A stretch of 64,000 nt of DNA. Origin: Eurosta solidaginis (lineage: Eukaryota > Arthropoda > Insecta > Diptera > Tephritidae). Positions 1 to 9,656 of this stretch are shown here, piece by piece (the stretch's first letter is position 1; every line of letters starts with the position of its first letter). Under the pieces are notes generated by a model that was not told the DNA's origin, searched no databases, and worked only from the letters and a program-made list of their open reading frames with translations. Both the position numbers and the translations under genes were made by a program. The stretch lies in assembly GCF_040869045.1 (NCBI RefSeq), contig NC_090323.1, positions 173,188,083-173,252,082 of the forward strand, given 5' to 3'.

Positions 1-560
1 TAATGAGTATTTTAAAAGGGAGTAATCCTTAGTTCTATAGGTGGACGCCTTTTCGAAATATCGCCATTAGGGTGGGCCAGGTGTGACTCTAGAATGTTTG
101 TACGATATGGGTATCAAACGAAAGCTGTTACTGAGCATTTTAAGAGGGAGTGGGCATTAGGTCTATAGGTGGACGCCTTTTCGAGATATCGCCATTAGGG
201 TGGGCCAGGGGTGACTCTAGAATGTTTGTACGATATGGGTATCAAACGAAAGGTGTTACTGAGCATTTTAAGAGGGAGTGGACACTAGGTCTATAGGTGG
301 ACGCCTTTTCGAGATATCGCCATTAGGGTGGGCCAGGGGTGACTCTAGAATGTTTGTACGATATGGGTATCAAACGAAAGGTGTTACTGAGCATTTTAAG
401 AGGGAGGGGGCATTAGGTCTATAGGTGGACGCCTTTTCGAGATATCGCCATTAGGGTGGGACAGGGGTGACTCTGGTATGTTTTTGTACGATATGGATAT
501 CAAATTAAAGGTATTAATGAGGGTTTTAAAAGCGAGTGGCCCTTAGATGTATATGTGAAG
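1..560 (-). repeat. Internal tandem array, 128-bp period
   Basis: The phrase gtggacgcct recurs at 41, 169, 297 and 425, which is exactly 128 bp apart each time. Each unit also carries cgatatgggtatcaaa and gtgactctagaatg. Neighbouring units differ by only a few bases. The same unit, reverse complemented and more diverged, forms the arrays at 46835-48110 and 56318-57593, so it is an internal part of the DINE-like element. Confidence 0.9.
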
Positions 561-1760
561 GCGTTCTCGCGATATCGACCAAAATGTGGACCAGGTGATC
601 CAGAAAATCATCTGTCGGGTACTGCTAATTTATTTATATATGCAATACCACTAACAGTATTCCTGCCAAGATTCCAAGGGCTGTTGATATCGCCTTGTAG
701 AACTTTTTCATTTTCTTCTACTTAATATGGTAGGTGTCACACCCATTTTACAAAGTTTTTTCCAAAGTTATATTTTGCGTCAATAAACCAATCCAGTTAC
801 CATGTTTCATCACTTTTTTCGTATTTGGTATAGAATTATGGCATTTTTTCATTTTTCGTAATTTTCGATATCGATAAAGTGGGCGTGGTTATGGTCAGAT
901 TTCGCCCATTTTTTATACCAAGAAAAAGTGAGCTCAGGTAAGTACGTGGGCTAAGTTTAGTAAAGATATATCGGATTTTGCTCAAGTTATTGTGTTAATG
1001 GCCGAGCGGAAGGACAGACGGTGGACTGTGTATAAAAAATGGGCGTGGCTTCCACCGATTTCGCCCATTTTCACAGAGAACAGTTACCGTCATAGAATCT
1101 ATGCTCCTACCAAATTTGAGAAGGATTGGTAAATTGTTGTTCGACTTATGGCAATAAAAGTATTCTAGACAAACTAAATGAAAACGGGCGGAGCCACGCC
1201 CATTTTGAAATTTTCTTTTATTTTTGTATTTTGTTGCATCATATCATTACTGGAGTTGAATTTTGACTTAATTTACTTATATACAGTAAAGATATTAAAT
1301 TTTTTGTTAAAATTTGAATTTTAAAATTTTTTTTTAAAAAGTGGGCGTGTTCTTCATCCAATTTTGCTAATTTTTATTCAGCACATATAGAGTAATAGTA
1401 GTAATGTTCCTGCCGAATTTCATCTTGATATCTTCAACGGCTGCCAAATTACAGCTTGCAAAACTTTTAAATTACCTTCTTGTAAAAGTGGGCGGTGCCA
1501 CGCCCATTGTCTAAAATCTTACTACTTTTCTATTCTGCGTCATAACGTCAACCCATCTACCAAATTTCGTCGCTTTATCTGTCTTTTGTAATGAGTTATC
1601 GCACTTTTTCGGTTTTTCGAAATTTTCGATATCGAAAAAGTGGGCGTGGTTATAGTCCGACATCGTTCATTTTAAATAGCGATCTGAGATGAGCGCTCAG
1701 GAACCTACATACCAAATTTCATCAAGATACCTCAAAATTTACTCAAGTTATCGTGTTAAC

Positions 1761-1792
1761 GGACGGACGGACGGACGGACGGACGGACGGAC
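1761..1792. repeat. (GGAC)n microsatellite
   Basis: Eight consecutive ggac units lie just inside the 5' block of the minus-strand DINE-like element. Shorter equivalents in the other copies sit near 37262, 39797, 45563, 51757, 54684 and 61260. The run is therefore part of the element rather than independent. Confidence 0.9.
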
Positions 1793-1942
1793 ATGGCTCA
1801 ATCAAATTTTTTTTCGATCCTGATTATTTTGATATATGGAAGTCTATATCTATCTCGATTCCTTTATATATGTACAACCAACCGTTATCCAATCAAACTT
1901 AATATACTCTGTGAGCTCTGCTCAACTGAGTATAAAAAATAC

Positions 1943-2450
1943 CATAGAGTTGGACCTTTAAGAAAAGGTGTGGTCTTTAACCGATTTTGATTTATATCAC
2001 TCAGTTTATATAGTTTGGCAAGGATAGTGTCTCTGACAAATTTCAATGTAATATTTTTAATGGCTTTTGATTTACGGCTTGTTAAACTTCCAAATTTTCT
2101 TCTTCTAAATGTGGGTAGTGAGTGCCATACCCATATTCTATGATTTTTAATAATAATTTATGTTTAGCGTCACAAAAACAATTCACCTACCAAATTTCAT
2201 GACCTTAGCGGTATTCGTTTTTGAATTATCTAATTTTTTCCATTTTTCTAAATTTTCGATATCGAATCCGTATAACGAATTTGGCGAAGATATCTCAATA
2301 TTTGCTCAAGTTATCGTGTTAGCAGACAGAACAGATGGACGGACGGGCATGGCTTAGTCAATTTTTTTTTCGATGCTGATGATTTTGATAAATGGAAGTC
2401 TATATCTTTCTTTATTGATAGATCGATATCCATACTCTGTCCGCGAACAC
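1943..2450 (-). mobile_element. Diverged DINE-like fragment
   Basis: This repeats the phrase order of the preceding element in degraded form: the 'cttttgatttacggcttg' phrase, a gatatcgaa palindrome, a short ggac microsatellite near 2337, then 'atggcttagtc' and the 'ggaagtctatatct' phrase. It lies directly beside the first element in the same orientation, so it is either an older copy or a second subfamily. No coding content is seen. Confidence 0.5.
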
Positions 2451-2957
2451 GACAGCTTGGTCACAAATTTAAATATCTCTACAGAAGATATTGCATATGA
2501 GCGTAAGTTTTGACACAGAATAGACTGGTACTGCAAATAAACACAATTCGTATTATAACAAGTCCCATTTTCTCGAAACTGAAATTTTTAAAAATGGATA
2601 AAATAGTATGTTTCTTTAACAAGTGCCGATAAATTGATGAAGCATGTCCCATGGAAGTTATACATTTCGTAATATTTTGGAGAGCTTGTACAAACCATAA
2701 ATAACGCCGTTGGATCTGCTATAAGTTATACGATGTTTGAGAACTCAAACCCGTTGACAATGACTCTCTTTTTTTTCTTTTTGACATCTTGTTTGCAAAT
2801 GGATGTCATAGCAAAAGCTCAAACTTTAATATATTTGTCCTGCACTGCAATTTTTTTACATTTCAAATAGGGTTTAATATATTATTCGTTATTCAAGGGA
2901 AGTGTAATGTAACGAACTACAAGCGCCGTATATAGCCTGTTCAACCCACTTTTCAAC
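2451..2957. other. AT-rich sequence, nothing recognised
   Basis: I see no repeat family, conserved protein or RNA gene here. Only short open frames occur, and none has a recognisable domain. Confidence 0.5.
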
Positions 2958-3248
2958 CTCACTTACCCGTGGTGGGTTTTGGAATCACGTAAGGTGTTGG
3001 TGGGATGATGTTGAAGTTTCAACTTGCTCATAACAATTCGTTGCCACGAAGTTGGGGCTAGTGACCTGAAAACAACAATCAAACTACTTAAAACATTCAG
3101 GGAGTCGCAGGTGGTGCTCTGGCTCCTCACGGAAGGTGTGGGTGGGATGACCTTGATGGTCCAACTTGGCCATATCAATTCGTTTCAACGACTGTTAGAC
3201 TAGTGCCCTCAAAACAACAACAAAGCTCCTTAAAACCTTCAGGGAATT
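2958..3248. repeat. Imperfect tandem dimer, about 145-bp units
   Basis: Two adjacent units, about 2958-3105 and 3106-3248, share the ordered landmarks 'ggtgggatga', 'caacttg.c.ata', 'caattcgtt', 'ctagtg.cct.aaaacaaca' and 'cttaaaac.ttcaggga'. The copies differ at many positions, so this is an old duplication. The unit resembles a dipteran interspersed repeat, but I cannot name it. Confidence 0.7.
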
Positions 3249-4319
3249 CCTTTACCGCTACAAGAACAAGAAGAAAAAGAGTGAAGTCATCTACAGCTGG
3301 GTATATTTTGTTCGGCTTTTTATTTGTGTGTAAGTACATAAATATAATTTAAAGATTTTTGAACAAGTAGACTAGTTTTTGTTTAAAAGAACTCTGCTCG
3401 TCAGCCTGATCAATTGGTTACACTTATCAGTGCGCCCAACTCTTCTCCCTTGAATACTTACAATTTCGGGAATCGAAGCAAACTTGACGAAAGGTATAAT
3501 AATAACCTCTTGTGATCCTGTGAGATTTGACTCATTTTGAAGGTAGTGGATTTTAATTTAGTATTTTTATTTCATCATCAATCACGTTCTGATAACACTA
3601 CATATATAAGGTCTGTATAAACCGGCCAGTTAAATATATTCTTACCAAGCTCCAGATACCTTGTCATTGAACAACGCCCTTTTTATGTCCATGGAGACTA
3701 CAATTCTTCAAACTTTATTTGAGAAAAGGGCAAAGGTAATTGAAAAATGCTAAATGTATTTGACTTTGGGAACAATATAATTCGCAATAGGCCAAAGGTT
3801 TTACATACAAATATTTGAATAGTTTTGATATTTTCAGGAATACTTTGTCCAAAAATACACTGCCTGAGCACGCTAATGTATTGTGATAGATCGCTAATGA
3901 TCCAGCTATTTATTATGTTTAGAGACAACCTCATTGTAAAAGCTGGCCTCACAACCCCGTCTCATGCTCAAAATATTGTTCACCCTTATGACAACAATGA
4001 ATACTTCTTCCTCTCCTAATGCATTTGTATCAACTTCTACGCGCTTCAAGCCAAAGTTCAATATGACTTCTTTTTTGAAGTAGGGTTACCATAGCTTAAT
4101 TATACCACAAATTAAATTTATTATTATATCCTTATCCTGAAGAGAGACTACTAATTTGTTTGATACCTTAAACGTAGAAAACACGCTATGTCCTAAGCTG
4201 TTTTAATTAAATCTGAGTACGTAGTTCAATAGGGTTGCCACATTTTCAAAATCTATTTATTATGCCCATACTCATTTTTTTAGCGTTATCACATAAGTAG
4301 AATAGGTCCTCCAAAATTA
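3249..4319. other. Unique-looking AT-rich DNA
   Basis: No repeat or coding region can be supported here. Short open frames on both strands have no recognisable domain and look like chance frames in AT-rich DNA. Confidence 0.5.
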
Positions 4320-4324
4320 AAAAA

Positions 4325-4448
4325 AAATTCTGTGCGGGGCTGCCCCTATGCAGTCGCTTGACAAACACTCCGAGTCACTTTCTGACATGAATGGCTTCTC
4401 AGTGAAAACTAAATTTTCAAGAATTTTCGAATTTTTGAAAACGTTGGT
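4325..4448 (+). mobile_element. Diverged SINE-1 fragment
   Basis: The landmarks 'ggggctgcccct', 'cactccgagt', 'tgacatgaatggct' and 'tcagtgaaaact' match in order the body of the tRNA-derived SINE found complete at 54895-55257. The tRNA-like head and the tail are missing. It abuts the next repeat directly. Confidence 0.45.
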
Positions 4449-4795
4449 TTTCCCTACTCCGAAAAATTTTGATGTCACTTCTACCGGACTATATGTAATA
4501 GTTGTTCCAAATATGAGCCAAATCGGACATCATAGGTCGCTTTCTATTCATGTATGTATTATGTGATCCAAATATGGACCAAATCGGACCACAAATACGA
4601 TTTTTTGAAATATTTCGATCCATGCGCCACCTATCGGAGCTTTTTTTTATTATTGTATTGTCATCGGGTTCTGAACTATATTCCAAGTTTCAAGCTTGTA
4701 GTTTATCGGGAAGTTACTTAAATTTCAATTACAAAATTCGTGCCAGCCAACCAGCCAGCCTGTCAAGTCAAGCTAAATAAATCCGTTTATAAAAA
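4449..4795 (+). repeat. Satellite-source repeat, single solo copy
   Basis: One unit has the order 'gatgtcacttctacc', 'ccaaatatgagccaaatcgg', 'gcgccacctatcgg', 'ttccaagtttcaagcttgta' and 'ctaaataaatccgtttat'. The same order, expanded, flanks the giant satellite at 9066-9656, 23639-23958 and 24374-24757. This copy has no 80-bp array, so it shows what the interspersed form looks like without amplification. Confidence 0.75.
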
Positions 4796-5062
4796 GGAGA
4801 GCTTCGCTGACGAAATAAGGATAAAATTTTAACACAAATAAATTGCACAAATTTTATTTTAACATACTTATTTAGGAGAGGTTAGGTGGCTGCTCGAGGG
4901 CACACTTAGGCCAATGATATTAGGCCCGTTGCCTTAACAAACTTATTTAATTTTTGGAAAATTTTTACTTGCCAGACACTGAAGCTTTCGATAACGAATT
5001 ATTACCCAGCAAGGTCAAAAAAAAGTCATAAGGAGTAATAATTCGGATTGTATACGCCCACT
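4796..5062. other. Unassigned AT-rich DNA
   Basis: A short stretch near 4876-4930 (gaggttaggtggctgctcg) looks like the edge of a common dipteran interspersed repeat, but it is too short to assign. Nothing else is recognised. Confidence 0.4.
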
Positions 5063-5065
5063 TTG

Positions 5066-5318
5066 ATTCGTGGTGTGATGGTAGCAGGCTTTGCCTACCA
5101 CACCGAAGATCCGGGGTTCACGAACCGGGCAAAGCAATATCAAAATTTTAGAAACAAGTTTTTTTCAATTAGAAGAAAATTTGTCTAATCGGGGTCGCCC
5201 CTCGGCAGTGTTGGCAAGCACTCCGAGTGTATTTATGCCATGGAAAGATCTCAGTGAAAACTCAAATGCCTTGCAGATGTCGTTCGAAGTCGGCATAAAA
5301 GAAGTAGGTCCCAAAATT
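5066..5318 (+). mobile_element. tRNA-derived SINE-1, 3' truncated
   Basis: It begins with a tRNA-like head. A tggtgtgatggtagc box-A-like segment is followed by a ggttcacgaacc box-B-like segment, about 45 bp apart, as in Pol III promoters. The body then has the landmarks 'atcaaaattttagaaa', 'ggggtcgcccctcggca' and 'gttcgaagtcggcataaaa'. The 3' third seen in the complete copy is missing beyond about 5318. Confidence 0.75.
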
Positions 5319-5667
5319 TCAAAAAAAAATTTAATTTTGCTCCGAAACTGTTTTTATACTCTTGGCATATGGCTCCTAATTTGCATTATAAAAGAGTTAT
5401 ATATGTGTCTTTTATGATTGCATTTTTTTATTATTTCTGAAACTCACTCTCATATATTGGACTCCTTGTGACTGACTCATTTATGAGTGCTCCGAAAATT
5501 TTGAGGGGTATTCCTATTTTCTTTCTATAAAATTAGTTCTACTTAAAAAAAAAAACAAATTCTTTTTTTGAGAGAGTAAATTAATTTTATTTTTAAACTC
5601 GTTTTTGTATCCTTCATTTTTTATTTTCAAATCTGACCTATTCTAATTCACTTGGCCACAAAAGAAA
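5319..5667. other. AT-rich DNA, nothing recognised
   Basis: I see no supported feature, only poly(A) and poly(T) runs and short open frames. Confidence 0.4.
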
Positions 5668-6010
5668 CAAATTGAAGGCGCGATTTATCTCCGCGGAGAT
5701 TGAGGCGGAGCATCTCTTGCAATTTGCGTCGTGCAACTTGATATTATTCCTACAAATTGGCAGAACCGACATGTTTTATCCCGACTTCGAATGGTATCTG
5801 CAAGTCAGATGAATTTTCACTAAGAAGCTTTTCATGTCTGAAACAAATTCGGAGTATTTGCCGAACCACTGTCGAGGAGCGACCTCAGTTTGAACAACTC
5901 TAATTGAAAAACGTTTTTCCTAAAGATTTTGATGTTGCTTTTCCCACGCCGTGAACTCTGGACCATCAGTATGATAAGCGTAGCACGCTTTCATCACATC
6001 ACAGCGGCCG
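5668..6010 (-). mobile_element. tRNA-derived SINE-1, old near-full-length copy
   Basis: On the minus strand the head is at the right, near 5945-6010, and retains the region equivalent to ggtgtgatggtagc in mutated form. The body landmarks (aattgcgtcgtgc, gagatgc equivalents) follow down to about 5673. Substitutions are frequent compared with the copies at 54895 and 7800, so this is an older insertion. Confidence 0.7.
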
Positions 6011-6937
6011 TCGTTATTTACTTTAAGAGCTATAAAGTTTTCGTGGCTAGCTAAGCGAAATTGGTCACTGTCGGACGACAAAGTTTTTCATTGTGCCGCC
6101 AATATCTATGTCGTTATAGTGCTTGTTTGAACACTATTATTATTTTGGTTATTTCTACTTACCATATGATTACTACACGGCAATTTATGCTTGTAATAAA
6201 TAGTAATTTTTAATCAACTTTTAATCACTTAAAAATTTGAACCATTTTAAGCTTTTCGAAAAACTTTACTAAAATCTTAACAGACATGAGCACTTACAAC
6301 GATCCTTACGCGATCTTTGATACAACAACTAAAATACAACAATTTTGTCTATAATTTTGTTTTAATTTTTTTGCAAGTACTTTGGATGCATTGTTTAAAA
6401 ATGTTAGACACTTTACTTTGGGCACATTATGAGTATAATTTGTTTTATTTTTAACACTTTTCAATATATACATAAATTAAAATTTAACACTTTAACAAAC
6501 GCCAATGCGCTAAATTCAAAATTGATACGTGTCAAATAAACTGAAAAATACGCGTACACCGGCATTACAAGATTGAAGCGAGAAACACGTCTAAACACAC
6601 GAAAAAGTCATTACAAACTAAATTTTCCGATTGCCGTAACATTACACGAAAGGCCGAGTGGACCAAAACACGAACGAAATGCACGATGGCAATGCAATAA
6701 ATAAACAAGCAGCAGGCAGTAAACAGCGAAAAGTGAAAAGTGAATAGGTGAAAAGCGAACAGCCGCAAAATGCCAAACAACCGGCCAACCGACAATACTC
6801 AACTTAGCGGTGAGAAACGAAACAACAGAAGGCAAAACAAGCAGGAGCCCACTATTATAAAACACACATACATACATGCATGTGCGCAAGTAAACAAATG
6901 CACTTGCAAGCTCATGTTGGAACATTCATTTACACAT
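6011..6937. other. Unique AT-rich DNA interrupted by a MITE on its right
   Basis: No repeat family is recognised. Around 6560-6900 there is a moderately A/C-rich, low-T stretch with many caaaca-type words, unlike the flanking T-rich DNA. Open frames on both strands there have no recognisable domain, and the plus one runs into the MITE at 6947. Confidence 0.4.
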
Positions 6938-6946
6938 ATTAAGGCC

Positions 6947-7139
6947 ATAGCGGTACGATACAAGGTGGCAGAATGGAGACATACCTACAAACATAAATGA
7001 AAATTCCATGTACTTTGTTTTTGTAAATTCGATGGACAAATGTCAAAATCGTACTGCGCCGGAAGTTGATATATCAAATCAAATAAAAAAAGGTTTATAG
7101 TCAGCTGTTCCATGCTGCCACCTTTATCGTTCCGCCATT
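6947..7139. mobile_element. MITE with about 30-bp terminal inverted repeats
   Basis: The left end reads atagcggtacgata then caaggtggcagaatgga. The reverse complement of the right end reads aatggcggaacgata then aaggtggcagcatgga, so the arms match over about 30 bp with few changes. A perfect direct repeat attaaggcc flanks it at 6938-6946 and 7140-7148. That is an 8-9-bp target duplication, which suggests an hAT- or P-like cut-and-paste source. It has no coding capacity. A partial relative lies at 29661-29767. Confidence 0.85.
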
Positions 7140-7148
7140 ATTAAGGCC

Positions 7149-7790
7149 TTCTTCATTGAGATGCCAGATTGAAAGGTACATAAGTATGTACTTATATAAA
7201 TATTTAAATATATATTAAACAAATACAATTTTAACGTTATTTGAATAATTTTGTTTTATTTTTATCTTATCGTATTTTATTTTGTTTAATTTATATTATA
7301 TATGTATTTTATTGCCATTTTAATTCAGTTAATATATATATTTTTTTTTTGTATTTTTATTTTTATTTGTTTGTTTAATTTTATTTAATTTGGTATTTTT
7401 TATTTTCTTTGTGCCTTGTTTTTTTATTTCTTTTTTTTAGTTTAATTTAATTGTATTTTTTAATTTCAGTTATTATATTTTTTTGTGTTTAATTTTATTG
7501 TTTTGTTTAATTTTATTTAATTTGATATTTTTTATTTTCTTTGTGCTTTGTTTTTTTGTTCCTTTTTTTTAGTTTAATTAAATTTTTTTATTTCATTCAA
7601 TTTCGTTTTATTTTACACCATTTTGTGTCATTTTTCTCGTTTACTTTAACTCATCTAAATTTTCTTTCCCTTTTTTATTTGTTCTTTTTTTTATCTTAAT
7701 TCATTTTATTTTATTTTAAACTATTTTATTTACTTTTCTCTAGTTTACTAAACTCATCTAAGCTTTTTTTTTTTTATTCGTTTTATTATA
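7149..7790. repeat. T-rich low-complexity region
   Basis: This is built from words such as ttttatttt, tttaatttaatt and tttgttttattt. A roughly 120-bp phrase ('tttgtttaattttatttaattt' type) occurs twice, near 7365-7450 and 7500-7575. There is no coding content. Confidence 0.8.
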
Positions 7791-7799
7791 AATAAAAAA

Positions 7800-8147
7800 T
7801 AAATGTAAGGCGCGATAACATCCGAAGAGATCTAAGACCGAGCTTCTCTTCCAATTTGCGTCGTGCTCCTCTTGAGTTTCCCTACAAATTGGCCGGACGA
7901 GACCTGCATGATTTATGCCGACTCCGAACCGCATCTCCAAAGCAGATGAGAATTCACTGAAAGCTTTTTATGGCAGAAATACACCCGGAGCGCTTTCCAA
8001 ACACTGCCGAGGAGAGACCCCGCTTAGAAAAATTTTCATCTAATTGAAAAACCTTATTTCTAAAATTTTTTGATGTTGCTTTGCCCGGGGTGTGGACCCA
8101 GGGCATACGGTGTGGTAGACGGAGCACGCTACCATCACACCACGGTG
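7800..8147 (-). mobile_element. tRNA-derived SINE-1, full length
   Basis: A full-length minus-strand copy. The tRNA-like head lies at about 8085-8147, with complement forms of ggttcaact and gtgatggtagcgtgc. The middle has the 'gacctgcatgatttatgccg' and 'ggcagaaatacacccgg' landmarks. The 3' end is ggcgcgataac followed by an AT-rich tail at 7780-7803. The length matches the complete copy at 54895-55257. Confidence 0.85.
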
Positions 8148-8215
8148 TTTTATTATACTCTATTTTATTTTATTTCACTTTATTTTATTTTATTACATAT
8201 ATTTTTAATTACATT

Positions 8216-8466
8216 TAATTGGGAAAAACTTTACAACAACTAAGGCATGACGTGGCTGAATGCGTTCGTAACACTCCAAACATCGTAGGAGTGCGGGTTC
8301 AAATACCACTCCCGCGAGAAAAGGCTTTGAAGAGATTTACAAGTTATAATCGAAACAGCTGTCGCCTTGTCCGTCCTGATGTCACGTTGTTTAAATTTTT
8401 CCCAAATTATTAAATAATTTATAAAATTAAAAATTGCTTCAAATAAATGTTTTCATACATTTAAAA
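8216..8466 (+). mobile_element. tRNA-derived SINE-2, 5' truncated
   Basis: It starts near the tRNA-like core. The segment tgacgtggctgaatgcg fits box A of a leucine/serine-type tRNA and gcgggttcaaataccactcc fits box B. The body has 'cagctgtcgccttgtccgtc' and a tail with 'cccaaattattaaat' and 'aaattgcttcaaataaatg'. The roughly 200-bp leader of the longer copy at 24759 is missing. It ends against the foldback element. Confidence 0.7.
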
Positions 8467-8467
8467 A

Positions 8468-8901
8468 AATAATTAAAAAAAATTTTTAAGTTAAACGGTT
8501 TTATTGAAAACAATACTTACATGAAATAATAAAAATACGAAAAGCTAGAAAATAATTAGGTAGGTCCTAGGTACTAGTCATCACACTCCTTGTCAATCTA
8601 GGGCATTGATCAGACAATTAAATAAAAGCGTTGGACGCGTGAAATTTCTGAAAATGTGAGGCGTAGCATAACCTGATTAAGGTTCATTTGGTTTTACTGA
8701 TGACTATCAATAGAAATATGACGCGTCCAATGCTTTTATTTAATTGTCTGATCAACGCCCTAGATTGATAAGGAGCGTGATGACTAGTACTTAGGACCTA
8801 CCTAATTATTTTCTAGCTTTTCGTATTTTTATTATTTCATGTAAGTATTGTTTGCAATAAAACCGTTTAACTTAAAAATTTTTTTTTAATTATTTTATTT
8901 T
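8468..8901. mobile_element. Foldback element, about 175-bp inverted arms
   Basis: The left arm at about 8468-8642 and the right arm at about 8716-8901 are reverse complements with few differences. Matched words include gttaaacggttttatt, acttacatgaaataat, gctagaaaataattaggtag and gacaattaaataaaagc. A spacer of about 75 bp separates them. It is noncoding, as expected of a foldback or long-TIR MITE. I could not identify a convincing target duplication in the AT-rich flanks. Confidence 0.85.
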
Positions 8902-9065
8902 CAAGTTTTTAGTCTTTATTTAATTGCCTATTATTTCTCATTCTATTTAGTTCATTTAGTGACTCATTATTACAAGAACTCTTTCCTGACAATTTGTAAC
9001 AACCTAAGTTCTCAATACATAATCCTTCCAAAGACTTTACTCGACTCTGCGCCACGTATGCTTGT

Positions 9066-9656
9066 CCCTCCTCCAACTCCAAAATATTTTGATGTCACTT
9101 CTACTGGACTGTATGCAATATTTGTTCCAAATATGAGCCAAATCGGGCATCATAGGTCGCTTTCTATTTATGTATGTATTATGTGTTCCAAATATGGACC
9201 AAATCAAATCGGACCACAAATACGATTTTTGTGAATATCTCGATCCTTGCGCCACCTAGCGGCGATTTTTTTTGATAGGTCGCTTTATATTTTTGTAAGT
9301 ATTATGTGTTCCCAATATGAGCCAAATCGGACCACAAATACGATTTTTGTGAATATCTCGATCCATGCGCCACCTAGCGGTGATTTTTTTTCACAGGTCG
9401 ATTTCTATTCTTGCATGTATTATGTGTTCCAAACATGAGCCAAATCGGACCACAAATGCGAATTTTGCGAATATCTCGATCCATGCGCCACCTAGCGGCG
9501 ATTCTTATTATTGCATTGTCAACGGGTTCTGAACTATATTCCAAGTTTCAAGCTTGTAGCTTATCGGGATGTTACTTAAATTTCAATTACAATATTCGTT
9601 CACAACGGCCGTGCGGCATGCCTGTCAACTCAAGCTAAATAAAACCGTTTAAAAAT
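9066..9656 (+). repeat. Satellite-source repeat, left flank of the satellite
   Basis: It starts with a satellite-like segment (ctccaaaatattttgatgtc, 9077 onward). Three units of about 118-123 bp follow, with aggtcg at 9154, 9277 and 9395. Each unit has 'ccaaatatgagccaaatcgg' and 'gcgccacctagcgg'. It closes with a tail of about 150 bp, 'ttccaagtttcaagcttgta' to 'ctaaataaaaccgtttaaa'. The satellite begins immediately after that tail. Confidence 0.85.

Larger units (their letters stand above)
1..1942 (-). mobile_element. DINE-1/Helentron-like nonautonomous element, 3' end outside window
   Basis: Noncoding interspersed element read on the minus strand. Its 5' block ends at about 1942 in the motif ctcagttgagcagagc (here reverse complemented), next to a tetranucleotide microsatellite at 1761-1792. 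Inward come repeated phrases of the type gtgggcgtgg followed by a gatatcgaaa palindrome, and the left part is a tandem array. The same element recurs at 37121, 45428, 50529, 54549 and 60034. GTCY microsatellites, subterminal inverted repeats and a 3' hairpin are known hallmarks of DINE-1/Helentron-associated elements, so I infer that class. It has no coding capacity. The 3' end with the hairpin lies left of the window. Confidence 0.6.

Noticed and set aside
5066..5140. Genuine tRNA gene
   Set aside because: Box A- and B-like segments are present, but the cloverleaf is not intact and the sequence continues into the SINE-1 body. The same applies to the other SINE heads.
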